NCBI RefSeq assembly: GCF_029360645.1
Contig: NZ_JARDUA010000001.1
Coordinates: 124,001-188,000, forward strand
Source of the DNA: Pontibacter litorisediminis
Lineage (GTDB): Bacteria > Bacteroidota > Bacteroidia > Cytophagales > Hymenobacteraceae
Direction of reading: 5' to 3'
DNA: 64,000 nt
In this document: piece by piece, positions 16,950 through 26,409 of the stretch
How positions within the stretch are numbered: the first letter of the stretch is position 1
Layout of the letters: each line of letters opens with the position of its first letter
Notes under the pieces: generated by a model
Told to the model about the DNA's origin: nothing
The model's input: the letters and a program-made list of their open reading frames with translations, nothing else
Database searches by the model: none
Made by a program: the position numbers and the translations under genes

Positions 16950-17636
16950 TTATTTCTTGCTATAGTCCCGGGCACCGAAGATGCCGCTTCCCACGCGAAT
17001 CATCGTGCTGCCTTCTTCCAGGGCTATTCTCCAGTCAGAGGTCATGCCCATAGAAACTTCCTTAAAGTCGTTGTTGGCCCGGAAGAACTTCACCTTCAGG
17101 TGTTCAAAGCAGGCGCGCAGCTGGCGGAACTCCTGGCGTAGCTTCTGCTCATCGTCGGTGTTGGTGGCGATACCCATAACGCCCGTGATCTGAACATACT
17201 GCATTTGCCGGTACTCCTCCGACTGCAGCAGCGCGTCGGCCTCGTCGCAGGTCATGCCATACTTGGTCTCCTCGTCGGCGATGGCAATCTGCAGCATGCA
17301 CTTGATCGGTAGCGTGCGGCCATACATCTCGGCGCGCTTGTTTATCTCCACCAGCAGCTTCAGGCTGTCCACCGACTGTATGGTATCAATAAACTCAGCA
17401 ATATACTTTACTTTATTGGTCTGCAGGTGCCCGATGAGGTGCCAGGCGATGTCGTGGGGCAGCAGCGCGTACTTGTCTACCAGTTCCTGCACCTTGTTCT
17501 CCCCAAACAGGCGGTGGCCGGCGTCATACGCTTCTTTTATAACCTCCACCGGATGCGTTTTCGAGACGGCCACCAGCCGGCAAGGCGTTGGCCGCAGCTG
17601 CTCATCAAAGTAAAGTATGTTCTCCTTTATGCTCAT
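16950..17636 (-). CDS. YggS/PLPBP family pyridoxal phosphate homeostasis protein
   Basis: 228 residues from the ATG at 17636 (MSIKENILYFDEQL); an upstream ATG at 17693 would add 19 unlikely residues. It carries the PLP-lysine region RLVAVSKTHPVEVI, HRLFGENKVQELVDK, WHLIGHLQTNKVKY and the C-terminal MGMTSDWRIALEEGSTMIRVGSGIFG. The family binds PLP without known enzymatic activity and buffers cellular PLP and amino-acid metabolism. It is monocistronic, with a terminator right after the stop. Confidence 0.94.
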   Translation of the reverse strand: MSIKENILYFDEQLRPTPCRLVAVSKTHPVEVIKEAYDAGHRLFGENKVQELVDKYALLPHDIAWHLIGHLQTNKVKYIAEFIDTIQSVDSLKLLVEINKRAEMYGRTLPIKCMLQIAIADEETKYGMTCDEADALLQSEEYRQMQYVQITGVMGIATNTDDEQKLRQEFRQLRACFEHLKVKFFRANNDFKEVSMGMTSDWRIALEEGSTMIRVGSGIFGARDYSKK

Positions 17637-17655
17637 AGTTTTATAGTATAATTCT

Positions 17656-17727
17656 GAATAAGTGATTGAGTGGATGCGTGAATCAACCCCCAATCCTTTA
17701 ACTTTCTAACTCCCAAGCTCTCTAACT
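17656..17727. repeat. Two adjacent octamer-repeat blocks
   Basis: Positions 17656-17684 contain AATAAGTG, ATTGAGTG, GATGCGTG (the NNTGAGTG family, also at 8332, 8792, 29909 and 54562). Positions 17696-17727 contain CTTTAACT, TTCTAACT, CCCAAGCT, CTCTAACT (the family also at 11029). Both fill the 96-base gap between batA and yggS. Confidence 0.6.
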
Positions 17728-17732
17728 CAAGA

Positions 17733-18764
17733 TCAGTCTTCCAGCACGTTAGCGATGAACGTGTTTTTCAGCAGCATCCAGGCCAGCAGGAGCAGCAGTG
17801 CCCACTTCAGGTACACCTGGTAATAGTCCTGCGTGTCGCGGAAGCGCTTTTCAGTCACCTCTGTTTTCTCCATCCGGTTGATGCTCTGGAATACCTGCTG
17901 CAAGGCATCTTTGGAGTCGGCCCGGAAGAACTGCCCTTCACCGATTTGGGCGATCTGGCGCAGGCTGCTCTCGTCCATCTGGGTTTCCACGTACAGCACC
18001 TTTCCGCTGCCGTCCATGTCGTAGGGCACCCGGCCATCTTTACCAATTCCGATCGTATAAAGTTTTACGCCATAGGCGTAGCCAAGCTGGGCTGCCAGCT
18101 CAGGATCAAGGCTTCCGGCGGTGTTCTCCCCATCGCTGATCAGGATGATAACCTTGCTTCTGGCGTTGGAGTCGCGCATGCGGTTTATGGCTACGGCCAG
18201 GGCGCTGCCAATGGCGGTGCCATCGTTCCGGATCATGTTAAAATCAATGGACTTGATACTTTCGCGCAGCAGGTCGTAATCGGTGGTAAGGGGAGCAAGA
18301 GAGTAGGCGTCTCCGGCAAAGACCACCATACCGATACGGTCCTGCACCCTGCCGTTTATAAAACTGATGGCCACTTCTTTGGCGGCTTCTAGGCGGTTCG
18401 GCACAATGTCCTGCAGCTCCATCGAGCCCGACACATCCAGCACCAGCACAATGTCTATCCCTTCGGAGGTAAGCTCCAACTGCTCGTTTATACGTTGCGG
18501 CCTGGCCAGCGCCACCAGCACCAGCATCGTAAACAGCATAAACACCAGCCTGGGCACAAAGCGCAGCAGGCTGCTCCACTGCCAGCCGGTGCGCCCCTGA
18601 AACAAAGCCATGTCCAGCTTTAAGCGGGTGTTACGGCGAAGCAAGGACTTCAGGAGGAACAACAGCGGGATAACCGGTAACGCATAGAGCACCAGCGGAT
18701 GCACCCAGTCGTAAGAACGCAGGGTATCGTAGGTGAACCACTCCAGGCTCAGCCAATCCCACAT
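17733..18764 (-). CDS. BatA-like VWA-domain membrane protein
   Basis: 343 residues from the ATG at 18764 (MWDWLSLEWFTYDTL), four bases after the upstream stop; an ATG at 18785 is possible and would overlap that gene. Two N-terminal membrane helices (PLVLYALPVIPLLFLL, FMLFTMLVLVALARP) precede a von Willebrand A domain with the MIDAS motif DVSGS (in IVLVLDVSGSMELQDIVPNR). A C-terminal helix (LKWALLLLLAWMLL) ends it. It belongs to the aerotolerance (Bat) group, where a MoxR ATPase usually heads the operon; none is in this window. Confidence 0.88.
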   Translation of the reverse strand: MWDWLSLEWFTYDTLRSYDWVHPLVLYALPVIPLLFLLKSLLRRNTRLKLDMALFQGRTGWQWSSLLRFVPRLVFMLFTMLVLVALARPQRINEQLELTSEGIDIVLVLDVSGSMELQDIVPNRLEAAKEVAISFINGRVQDRIGMVVFAGDAYSLAPLTTDYDLLRESIKSIDFNMIRNDGTAIGSALAVAINRMRDSNARSKVIILISDGENTAGSLDPELAAQLGYAYGVKLYTIGIGKDGRVPYDMDGSGKVLYVETQMDESSLRQIAQIGEGQFFRADSKDALQQVFQSINRMEKTEVTEKRFRDTQDYYQVYLKWALLLLLAWMLLKNTFIANVLED

Positions 18765-18768
18765 AGCC

Positions 18769-19680
18769 TTATTTAGTTCTAGCATTTCTGATCAGTTCGC
18801 GGTGAAGTTGGTAGCGCTCCAGGGAAAAGCGCCGCAGCATGCTCAGGGCAAGGTTCGCCTCTCCCTGTGATTCTTCCTGCAGGTGCCCGTAAATGGCCTT
18901 GTCGCAGATGCGCAGCGCGGTGTTGATTTCCTCATCATCGTTATAGAACTCCACAATCTCTTTGGTCGTGAACGAGTTGATGCCGCTTCGCTCCAGCTTG
19001 GTTAAGTAGTTTTTCCATAAGGTTACCGCCTTCTCCAGGCTTGCGGGCACCCCCGATTTCTGGAAGCGGTCTTTATGGGAGTTAAAGCGCGAGGTGTAGT
19101 ATACATGATCCTTCCGGAGACGGTACAGCTTATACCTGCGCTTGATGGATTGCCCGAAAATAAGCCAGACCAGCGCCACTAACGCGACAACGGTAGTTAC
19201 CCAAAGCAGCATGATGGGCCAGTTAAAGCGCTCCTCCACCGGCACCAGGTCTGTGTCTGCCTTTACCTGCAGCGGCTCTTCTACCGTGCGGACCAGCTGC
19301 TTCAGGTGCACAGTGCTGGCCGGTGCAAAGAGCGCCAGTGTATCTTGCCCGCGCAGCACGTACACCGGCACCGACAGCTGTTGCTGAGAGTCGGTCTCGA
19401 AGGTACGCAGGGTATAGATGGCGCTGTCGGTGCTGATGCCGTCCCTGGTGCGGGTAGGGTAGTAGGTGTTCTCTACCAGCTCGAAAGGGTAAAAATTAAA
19501 GTTTCCTGCCGGTAAAACCACCTCCAGCGTATCCGGGTGATGGTGCACCAGCGAATACTGCACCAGCTCCCCCAGGCGTATGGTGTCGCGGTTAAAGCGG
19601 CCTTCGGGTAGCAGGGGCTGTTGTGCCTGCGCAGCCAGCTGCCAGAGGCACAGGAGTAGGAGGATAAAGGACTTACGCAC
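18769..19680 (-). CDS. Bat-operon membrane protein of unknown function
   Basis: 303 residues: signal peptide MRKSFILLLLCLWQLAAQAQ, a periplasmic beta-rich part (about 21-150), one membrane helix (PIMLLWVTTVVALVALVWLIF, about 155-175) and a cytoplasmic helical part rich in charged residues. This layout is seen in the gene between DUF58 and batA in Bacteroidota Bat operons, related in position to BatD/DUF4381 proteins. It overlaps the DUF58 gene by 8 bases and ends just before batA, so all three are one unit. Confidence 0.7.
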   Translation of the reverse strand: MRKSFILLLLCLWQLAAQAQQPLLPEGRFNRDTIRLGELVQYSLVHHHPDTLEVVLPAGNFNFYPFELVENTYYPTRTRDGISTDSAIYTLRTFETDSQQQLSVPVYVLRGQDTLALFAPASTVHLKQLVRTVEEPLQVKADTDLVPVEERFNWPIMLLWVTTVVALVALVWLIFGQSIKRRYKLYRLRKDHVYYTSRFNSHKDRFQKSGVPASLEKAVTLWKNYLTKLERSGINSFTTKEIVEFYNDDEEINTALRICDKAIYGHLQEESQGEANLALSMLRRFSLERYQLHRELIRNARTK

Positions 19681-20554
19681 TTTTTTTAGTAGACTTGTTA
19701 CGGAGCCTGAACAGGTTCACGAGCTGTGGCACGTAATCTTCGTTGGTGTTGATGGCCAGGTAATTGGCTTGGTACTTCTGGCAGAGGCGCATCAGCTGCT
19801 CCTGGTTTTGCTCGTATTGGGCCAGGTAGCGCTCCTGGAACTCGCGTCCTGAGGTATTCAGCCAGAGCGTGCGGCCGGTTTCTTTGTCCAGTATGGGCAC
19901 GATGCCCATGGCAGGCAGCTGCTGCTCGCGTACATCGCGCAGGTGCAGCACGATCAAATCATGGCGCCGGGCCAGCATGCTCAGTTCTTTCTCGTAGTTG
20001 ATGTCGATAAAGTCGGAGAGGAGCAGGATGATGCTGCGGCGCTTGATAATGTCCAGCGTGAGCTTGATGCCTGCCCCCAGGTTTGTTTTAGCGGACTTTG
20101 GCTGTAGCTCGTCCAGTGATTTGATGATGGAGTACGCCTGCTCTATGCCTTTGGCAGGCTTCAGGTACTTTTCTTTTCTGTCGGAGATGCAGATAATGCC
20201 GATCTGGCTCTGCTGCCTTGCCGCCGACAGAGCCAACACGCCGCAGATCTCCTTGCCCACGTCCAGCTTTTGCTGTGCGCCGGTGCCAATACGCTGGGAG
20301 GCGCTCACGTCCAGCATCAGAAACACCGACTGCTCTTTCTCCTCCCGGTAAGTTTTCACGAAGGTGCCGTGGCCTTTGGCTGACACGTTCCAGTCTATGG
20401 AGCGTACATCATCGCCATACTGGTAGGCGCGCACATCGTCAAACTCCAGCCCTGTGCCCTTGAACACCGAGTGGAAATCGCCCTGCATTTGCGTGGTGAT
20501 GGCTTTGCGGATGCGGATCTCGTACTTTCGTAGCTTCTTGACAAGCTCTTTCAT
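19673..20554 (-). CDS. DUF58 domain-containing protein (Bat operon)
   Basis: A 293-residue cytoplasmic protein. GTGLEFDDVRAYQYGDDVRSIDWNVSA is the DUF58 signature and is followed by a degenerate VWA fold (FLMLDVSASQ, with DxSxS). DUF58 proteins accompany MoxR ATPases and VWA proteins in chaperone-like complexes. First visible gene of the three-gene Bat unit; its promoter region (20555-20612) is shared with the divergent DUF4296 gene. Confidence 0.9.
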   Translation of the reverse strand: MKELVKKLRKYEIRIRKAITTQMQGDFHSVFKGTGLEFDDVRAYQYGDDVRSIDWNVSAKGHGTFVKTYREEKEQSVFLMLDVSASQRIGTGAQQKLDVGKEICGVLALSAARQQSQIGIICISDRKEKYLKPAKGIEQAYSIIKSLDELQPKSAKTNLGAGIKLTLDIIKRRSIILLLSDFIDINYEKELSMLARRHDLIVLHLRDVREQQLPAMGIVPILDKETGRTLWLNTSGREFQERYLAQYEQNQEQLMRLCQKYQANYLAINTNEDYVPQLVNLFRLRNKSTKKSA

Positions 20555-20612
20555 GAGAAGGTAAACTGCAGTCTGATTTTAAAATTAAGCGATAAACTCG
20601 TAATATGCATCC

Positions 20613-21014
20613 GTGAAAAGACTTTTCTCTATACTTTTTTGCGTAAGCCTGCTCGGCTGCCAGAGCCAAAGCGGCGAAAAACCAAAGGACATGATCCCGC
20701 AGGAGGAGATGGTGCGCATCCTTGCCGACATCCATACGGTGGAGGCCATGATCGAATCGAACGTGACTTACCCGGACACGGCTATGATGACCTACAACAA
20801 AGAGCAGGAGAAAATCCTTGAGCAACACAATGTTACGCCGGAGCAGTTCAAGAGCACCTACAACTACTATCTGGAGAACATTGGTGAAATGAACAAGCTC
20901 TACGAAGTAGTGGTAGACACCCTGAGCATGCGAGAGTCAAAGGCGCAGGCCCGGGAAGGGCGGCCACAGGAGATCAGACCAGCCACCGGCAAGGAGCAGC
21001 TGCAGGCGCAGTAG
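20613..21014 (+). CDS. DUF4296 lipoprotein
   Basis: 133 residues from a GTG start; the nearby ATG at 20605 is out of frame and soon stops. The signal peptide ends in a lipobox (FCVSLLGC), then MIPQEEMVRILADIHTVEAMIES and MMTYNKEQEKILEQHNVTPEQFKSTYNYY, the DUF4296 core. Function unknown; outer-membrane or periplasmic lipoprotein restricted to Bacteroidota. Ends one base before the convergent tRNA-binding gene. Confidence 0.85.
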   Translation: MKRLFSILFCVSLLGCQSQSGEKPKDMIPQEEMVRILADIHTVEAMIESNVTYPDTAMMTYNKEQEKILEQHNVTPEQFKSTYNYYLENIGEMNKLYEVVVDTLSMRESKAQAREGRPQEIRPATGKEQLQAQ

Positions 21015-21015
21015 G

Positions 21016-21372
21016 CTACATCAGTTTGCTGCCGTTCGGCACCTTTCCGGCGGGCCGTGCCAGCACAATATCCCCGTTTTCGTCGGCAAAGCCCGTCACC
21101 AGTACCTCCGACATAAAATTTCCGATCTGCTTTTTACCCAGGTTTGTGACGCATAGCACCTGCATGCCTATTAACTCCTCCAGGCTGTACAGTTTCGTTA
21201 TCTGGGCACTCGATTTCTTTATGCCCAGCGGCCCCAGGTCAACCTGCAGCTTATAGGCCGGGCGGCGCGCCTCCGGGAAATCTTCCGCGGCGATAATGGT
21301 CCCTACCCGTATGTCTGTTTTTTCGAACTCCTGCCAGCTAATTAGCTCCTTGCTCTGCTCTGGTGCGTACAT
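21016..21372 (-). CDS. CsaA-type tRNA-binding protein
   Basis: A 118-residue stand-alone OB-fold tRNA-binding domain (the EMAP-II/Arc1p type). [32 protein letters not shown], then [41 protein letters not shown] and a C-terminal [13 protein letters not shown] are all family motifs. CsaA has been reported to have chaperone-like activity; tRNA binding is expected from the fold. Start choice is clear. Confidence 0.92.
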   Translation of the reverse strand: MYAPEQSKELISWQEFEKTDIRVGTIIAAEDFPEARRPAYKLQVDLGPLGIKKSSAQITKLYSLEELIGMQVLCVTNLGKKQIGNFMSEVLVTGFADENGDIVLARPAGKVPNGSKLM

Positions 21373-21590
21373 CTTATTTTCAAATCGGTTTTAGTCGCCT
21401 CAAGTTAAGTATAAGTTCCGATGCTTTCCAGTCTCGTATCGCCTAAGGCTGTTTCCAACGGCCGTTTGTTTGCAAAAAATGCCTTCAGGAGCGGTTTAGC
21501 AACATAAGCGCAGGCACTTCGTACTCCTAATCATCCGGCTCCGCCTCTATGATGGGGCCACGTATCTACCGTTAGTACAAAGTATAAACT

Positions 21591-23123
21591 ATGAAAAAAG
21601 AATCCGGAGCCACGATGCCTATTTGGGTGGACCAGGTGCAGCCACCCGCAACCGAAACGCTGGGCGAGAACATTACCTGCGATGTATGTGTAGTAGGGGC
21701 AGGCATAGCTGGCCTCACCACAGCTTACCTGTTGGCCAAAGAAGGGAAAAAGGTGGTGGTGCTGGAGTCGAAGGACATTGGGGGCGGTGAGACCAGCCGC
21801 ACAACGGCCCACCTCTCCAATGCGCTGGATGAGCGTTTCGACAACCTGATAAAGCTGTTCGGCAAAGACGGGGCCCGTCTGGCCTGCCAGAGCCATGGGC
21901 GGGCGATCGATAAAATCGAGCAGATCATCGGCGAGGAATCCATCGATTGTGACTTTGCCCGTGTGGATGGTTTTCTCTTCGCCACCACCCCCGAAGAAGA
22001 GGCGCAGCTGATGAAGGAACTGGAGGCGGTACAGCAAATTGGCTGGCAAGAGGTAGTGCTGCGTAAGCATAGCCCTCTGGAGACACTGACCACTTACCCT
22101 TGCCTGCATTACCCGAACCAGGGCCGCTTCCACATTATGAAGTACCTTTCTGGACTAGCCAAGGCGATCACTGAAAACGGGGGCAAGATTTTCACTGGAG
22201 CGCACGTCAAAGACTTCAGGAGCGGGCCTGTCGCGACAGTTGTGACAACCTCCAACCATTCTGTTTCTGCCAATCACCTGGTTGTGGCCACCAATACACC
22301 GGTAAACGACCGGGTTACCATACATACCAAGCAGGCCCCTTACCGCACCTACGCCATCGGGGTGCAGGTACCCAAAGACTCCGTTCCGGATGCGCTGTAT
22401 TGGGACATGAAAGATCCCTACCATTATGTGCGCCTGCAAAAGGATACGGTAGGTGATGCCGCATACGATATTTTGATAGTGGGGGGAGAGGACCATAAAA
22501 CCGGTCAGCGCGACAACCCTGCCGAGTGCTTCCGCAAACTGGAAGACTGGACTCGCCTGAAGTTCCCGATGGCAGGGCAGGTGCAGTACGTGTGGTCGGG
22601 TCAGGTATACGAGCCGGTGGATGGATTGGCCTTTATCGGACGCAATCCTGGCGACGAGGACAATGTGTACATCGCCACCGGCGACTCGGGCCATGGCATG
22701 ACGCATGGCACCATCGCCGGCATGCTGATCACTGACCTGATCATGGAGCGACCAAACCCATGGGCCAGCCTGTATGACCCCGCCCGATCTCCTTTGCATT
22801 CGGTAGGTGAATACCTGAAAGAGAACCTGAATGTGGCGGCCCAGTTCAAGGACTACGTAACACCCGGAGAGGTGGACGATCCGATGCAGGTGATGCCCGG
22901 CACCGGCAGCATCATGCGGAAAGGTGCACAGAAGGTGGCCGTTTACTGCGACCAGGACGGTGTGCGCCACCAGTGCTCTGCCGTTTGCACACACTTAGGC
23001 TGCGTGGTGAGTTGGAATAGCGTGGAAAGTTCGTGGGACTGCCCCTGCCATGGCTCCCGTTTCGACCCTTTTGGCAAAGTGATCACAGGCCCGGCCACAA
23101 GCGACCTTGGCCCCGCCAGCTAA
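21591..23123 (+). CDS. FAD-dependent oxidoreductase with C-terminal Rieske domain
   Basis: 510 residues. The N-terminal DAO-type FAD domain starts CDVCVVGAGIAGLTTAYLL (GxGxxG, about 33-50), with GGGETSRTTAHLSNALDERF after it and a second FAD-contacting segment ATGDSGHGMTHGTIAG near 362. The C-terminal 80 residues are a Rieske [2Fe-2S] domain with CTHLGC and CPCHGSRFD. Such proteins probably pass electrons between an amine or hydroxyl substrate and an iron-sulfur centre; the substrate is unknown. A cytoplasmic protein, as no signal peptide is seen. It is followed by a bidirectional terminator. Confidence 0.88.
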   Translation: MKKESGATMPIWVDQVQPPATETLGENITCDVCVVGAGIAGLTTAYLLAKEGKKVVVLESKDIGGGETSRTTAHLSNALDERFDNLIKLFGKDGARLACQSHGRAIDKIEQIIGEESIDCDFARVDGFLFATTPEEEAQLMKELEAVQQIGWQEVVLRKHSPLETLTTYPCLHYPNQGRFHIMKYLSGLAKAITENGGKIFTGAHVKDFRSGPVATVVTTSNHSVSANHLVVATNTPVNDRVTIHTKQAPYRTYAIGVQVPKDSVPDALYWDMKDPYHYVRLQKDTVGDAAYDILIVGGEDHKTGQRDNPAECFRKLEDWTRLKFPMAGQVQYVWSGQVYEPVDGLAFIGRNPGDEDNVYIATGDSGHGMTHGTIAGMLITDLIMERPNPWASLYDPARSPLHSVGEYLKENLNVAAQFKDYVTPGEVDDPMQVMPGTGSIMRKGAQKVAVYCDQDGVRHQCSAVCTHLGCVVSWNSVESSWDCPCHGSRFDPFGKVITGPATSDLGPAS

Positions 23124-23157
23124 GCATACCAGCGCGGAGACGCCAGATTCATACCTT

Positions 23158-23197
23158 GAGGCTTACCAGTTAAACTACCGGTAAGCCTCCAGCTTTT
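23158..23197. terminator. Bidirectional hairpin terminator
   Basis: A perfect 10-base stem, GAGGCTTACC (23158-23167) with GGTAAGCCTC (23180-23189), is followed by a short T run. It lies after the FAD-Rieske gene, and its right arm is inside the last codons of the convergent DUF922 gene. Confidence 0.65.
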
Positions 23198-23762
23198 TAA
23201 GTCGGGCTGTGATCGCGGCCTCCCACACCTGTTGCTCCTCTTTGTCCAACCCGTGCCGCGATGCTTTGTCAAAAGCGTCCTGCTCGGCTTTCCAGCGCTT
23301 AAAAGCATTGTTCACGACCAGGCTTAGCTTAGTTTTGAGGCTTACGCAGTTGAGTTGCTGCAAATCGTGGCGCAGTTGGCGTGCGTGTACCTCCGTTAGG
23401 TCGAAGTGCAGCTGCTCGTGGGCCAGCAGTTTTTCGGAGTTCTTCCGCTTAGACCAGGACTGCTGCGGCAGGAAGACGCACTTAACCGTATAGGTGTACT
23501 CGTTCTTCTTGCAGGTGGCGTTAACGGCCAGGTTGGCTGCTGTTAGGGCGTGGTGCGGGGCGCTCTCGTCGGGCTCTCCCTGAAAATCATCCCAAGAAAG
23601 TTTTCGTTCAGGAGACCATACAAGGTGCTCGTTAGTAGCACTTTCTAAAGAGGCAGGTGAAGCATTGCTTGCAGCAGGAGACATTGCGGCAGTTGTTCCT
23701 GTATAGAACAATGGCAGCAATATTCTTGTCCAAAACGACAGGAATAGGGTAAAGTTAAACAT
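23175..23762 (-). CDS. DUF922 protein, probable exported zinc metallopeptidase
   Basis: 195 residues. An N-terminal hydrophobic segment (MFNFTLFLSFWTRILLPLFY) suggests export. The core LSWDDFQGEPDESAPHHALT and the motif HEQLHFDLTE (HExxH-like with HEQLH) match DUF922, predicted zincin-type peptidases secreted by Bacteroidota. No substrate is known. The end overlaps the hairpin shared with the upstream convergent gene. Confidence 0.8.
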   Translation of the reverse strand: MFNFTLFLSFWTRILLPLFYTGTTAAMSPAASNASPASLESATNEHLVWSPERKLSWDDFQGEPDESAPHHALTAANLAVNATCKKNEYTYTVKCVFLPQQSWSKRKNSEKLLAHEQLHFDLTEVHARQLRHDLQQLNCVSLKTKLSLVVNNAFKRWKAEQDAFDKASRHGLDKEEQQVWEAAITARLKKLEAYR

Positions 23763-23842
23763 GTAGTACTTTGGCTAGAAGTTGATACTGTTTCTGGGCA
23801 GGTAACAGCCTTCAAAGGTAAAAAGTGCCCGGAATTTGTACT

Positions 23843-25186
23843 TTACCTGAGTGTCAGTCGGTTACACAGCTTTCGGAACCGCAGCGTGAGCAGCACGGCC
23901 GCCACCGAAAGCCCGGCCAGCAGCCCCATCCAAACACCGTTTACACCAAAGCCGGCTTTAAAGCAGAGTAGGTATCCTATGGGCAGTCCAATCACCCAGT
24001 AAGCCAATAACGATATAAGGCTTGGGATTCGTACATCCTCCAGCCCGCGTAGCGCTCCCAGGCCCACTACCTGTACCCCGTCCGATATCTGAAACAGAGC
24101 CGCGATGATCAATAGCCCTGAGGCCAACTGAATCACCTCAACATCATCAATATAAAGCATCGGGATAAGCTCGTTTAGCAGCACCATCAGCAGGCCGCTA
24201 CCGATCATGAAGACCACACCCATCACCAAATTACTGTAGCCAGCCATGCGCATGGCGCTGTAGTTAGCGAGTCCTTTCTGGTTTCCTACGCGGATAGTGG
24301 CTGCTGCGGCAATGCCACTGGCCATCATGTAGGTTACCGAGGCAACGTTGATGGCGATCTGGTGTGCGGCAAGCTCGGTGGCGCCAAGCCAACCGATCAT
24401 CAAGGCAGAGAAGCTGAAAGCCCCCATCTCGAAGATCATCTGCCCCGATATGGGCAAGCCTAGCTTAAAAATGCGGTACATGTGGATGAAGGACAGGTGA
24501 CGCAACCGCAGGAACCGCCTGAAAACCTCAAAGCGCTTGGCATACAGCACCCATCCGGCCATGGCAATCGCCATCACAATGCGTGAAATCAAGGTGGCCC
24601 AGCCAGCCCCCAGCAGGCCCATCGGCTCAAAGCCCAGCTTACCGAAGATCAGGATGTAGTTGAGGAGCACGTTGAGGCCGTTGGCAAGTATAGAGATATA
24701 CATGGCCTGCTTGGTTAGCGAAAGCCCCTCCGCAAACTGCCGGAACGCCTGAAACACCATCAGGGGCACCATCGAGAGAAATAGTACATTGATGTAGGGG
24801 ATAGCCTGCTCTACCACCTGCGTGGGCTGACCGAGTATGGTGATGTAGGGGGAGAGGAAATAGCCTGCGATGAAAAGCAGGATGCCCAGCAGCACGTTGG
24901 AGACTAGCCCGTTGAGCAGCAACAGCGATATGCGGGTATAGTTGTGCCGGCCATCGGCGGCGGCAATAAGTGGCGTAATGCTATACGATACCCCCAAGCC
25001 AAAAACCAGGGTAATGGTAAAGATGCTGTTGCCTAACGAGGCTGCGGCCAGGGGCAGGGTGCCGGTCTGGCCTACCATCAAGCTGTCGAAAACGCTTACC
25101 AGGATGTGCCCCAGCTGGCTTAGCACCACAGGGTAGGCGAGGGTGAAGTTTTTGGAAAAGTGTTGCTTATAGTCGGTAATGTTCAT
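23843..25186 (-). CDS. MATE family multidrug/metabolite efflux transporter
   Basis: 447 residues from the ATG at 25186 (MNITDYKQHFSKNF); an ATG three codons upstream is possible. Twelve hydrophobic helices arranged as two MatE halves: YPVVLSQLGHILVSVFDSLMVGQ at the start of the first, and LGLPISGQMIFEMGAFSFSALMIGWLG at the start of the second. A NorM-like exporter driven by Na+ or H+. It is the last gene of a left-pointing run after egtB, egtD and the aminotransferase, which raises the possibility that it exports a product of that pathway. Confidence 0.93.
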   Translation of the reverse strand: MNITDYKQHFSKNFTLAYPVVLSQLGHILVSVFDSLMVGQTGTLPLAAASLGNSIFTITLVFGLGVSYSITPLIAAADGRHNYTRISLLLLNGLVSNVLLGILLFIAGYFLSPYITILGQPTQVVEQAIPYINVLFLSMVPLMVFQAFRQFAEGLSLTKQAMYISILANGLNVLLNYILIFGKLGFEPMGLLGAGWATLISRIVMAIAMAGWVLYAKRFEVFRRFLRLRHLSFIHMYRIFKLGLPISGQMIFEMGAFSFSALMIGWLGATELAAHQIAINVASVTYMMASGIAAAATIRVGNQKGLANYSAMRMAGYSNLVMGVVFMIGSGLLMVLLNELIPMLYIDDVEVIQLASGLLIIAALFQISDGVQVVGLGALRGLEDVRIPSLISLLAYWVIGLPIGYLLCFKAGFGVNGVWMGLLAGLSVAAVLLTLRFRKLCNRLTLR

Positions 25187-25245
25187 GCGGCGCACATCTG
25201 GTAATGAGGCCGCAAAATTAGCGGAAATAACCGGAAAGCGCAGCT

Positions 25246-26361
25246 TTATTCTTCAGCTGTTAATAGCGCCAGCCCTTGCCGCAGCCGTTGCATGGCGTCC
25301 TGCAGGCGGTGTGTTTCAACGGCGAAGGACATACGCACATGGCCCGGGGCCCCAAAATTGTCGCCCGGGGCAAGTTCCAGGTTGTAGCAGGTCCGCAGGT
25401 AGCGGCAGAGGTCGGGTGTGGTTTTCAAGAGCTCCCCCGTAATGCTGGTGCGGTTAAGGTAGTAGCTCAGGTCGGGGAAAAAATAGTAGGCCCCCTCTGG
25501 GATGGAATAGGTGATGTGCGGAATCGCCTCTAGGCCCTTCTGCATGACGGTGCGGTTTTCAGCCAATACCTGCAGCATGGTCGGCAGTTCCTGCTCCCGC
25601 GCCAACAGGGCTGCCTCGGCCGCATCCTGCACAAAGATGCTCACCCCCGACAAAGTGGCGCCCTGAAAGCCAACGCACCGCTTCACCAGGTCTTCCGGAC
25701 CCAGTATGAAACCGAGGCGCCAGCCCGACATGGCGAAGTTTTTGGAAAAGCCGTTTACGACGACTGTTCGTGCCGCTTTCGCCCCTTGGCAGGAAAGGAT
25801 AGAAGTAAAAGGCCTGCCGTAAGTAACAAGGTCATATATTTCATCTGAAATCAAGTATAGGTTCGGGTATTCATTCACGACTTCAAGCAGCGCTTCGAGC
25901 TCCGCTTGGCTATAGATACGCCCGGTAGGGTTGCCGGGGTTGGTGAGCAGCAGGATACGGGTTCGCTCCGTAAGGACGCTGCGCAGCATGGAGGGGGTGA
26001 GGCCATAGTCGTCTTCTGGTTGCGTAGCCAGGGCCACCGCCTGGGCGGGGCTGTACTTCAGCAGTTCATGGAAGCCGAACCAGGCAGGGGTGGGTACCAC
26101 TACCTCATCGCCTTCTTTCAGCAGGACCGTGAACAGGTTGTAGAGCGCCTGCTTGGCGCCTGGCGTAACCAGCACCTGCTCCGGGCTTACCGCTATACCG
26201 TCTTCTTTGTACTTCTGGCTAATGGCGCGGCGCAGCGACAGTGTGCCCTCGGTAGGGCCATACTTGGTTTTGCCATGCCGCAGGGCATCGATTGCGGCAG
26301 CTGTGGCGGCCTCAGGGCTCCTGAAGTGGCTGCTTCCTTCGGCAAGCGAAATAACCTCCAT
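25246..26361 (-). CDS. PLP-dependent aminotransferase, class I/II
   Basis: A 371-residue fold-type I enzyme. KYGPTEGTLSLRRAISQKY, the TNPGNPTGRIYSQAELEAL segment, ISDEIYDLVTYG and the PLP-lysine motif VVNGFSKNFAMSGWRLGF are present, with the C-terminal Arg in APGHVRMSFAV. The protein begins about 25 residues later than typical aspartate aminotransferases (MEVISLAEGSSHFRSP), and no in-frame ATG lies upstream. It follows egtD by 48 bases and reads on in the same frame. The substrate is unknown. C-S lyases (MalY/PatB) share this fold, so a role in the last step of ergothioneine synthesis is possible but unproven. Confidence 0.9.
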   Translation of the reverse strand: MEVISLAEGSSHFRSPEAATAAAIDALRHGKTKYGPTEGTLSLRRAISQKYKEDGIAVSPEQVLVTPGAKQALYNLFTVLLKEGDEVVVPTPAWFGFHELLKYSPAQAVALATQPEDDYGLTPSMLRSVLTERTRILLLTNPGNPTGRIYSQAELEALLEVVNEYPNLYLISDEIYDLVTYGRPFTSILSCQGAKAARTVVVNGFSKNFAMSGWRLGFILGPEDLVKRCVGFQGATLSGVSIFVQDAAEAALLAREQELPTMLQVLAENRTVMQKGLEAIPHITYSIPEGAYYFFPDLSYYLNRTSITGELLKTTPDLCRYLRTCYNLELAPGDNFGAPGHVRMSFAVETHRLQDAMQRLRQGLALLTAEE

Positions 26362-26409
26362 CGTTAATGCTAAAGGGTTTAAAAGAGAGAAAGCGTAAAT
26401 GTATGGATT

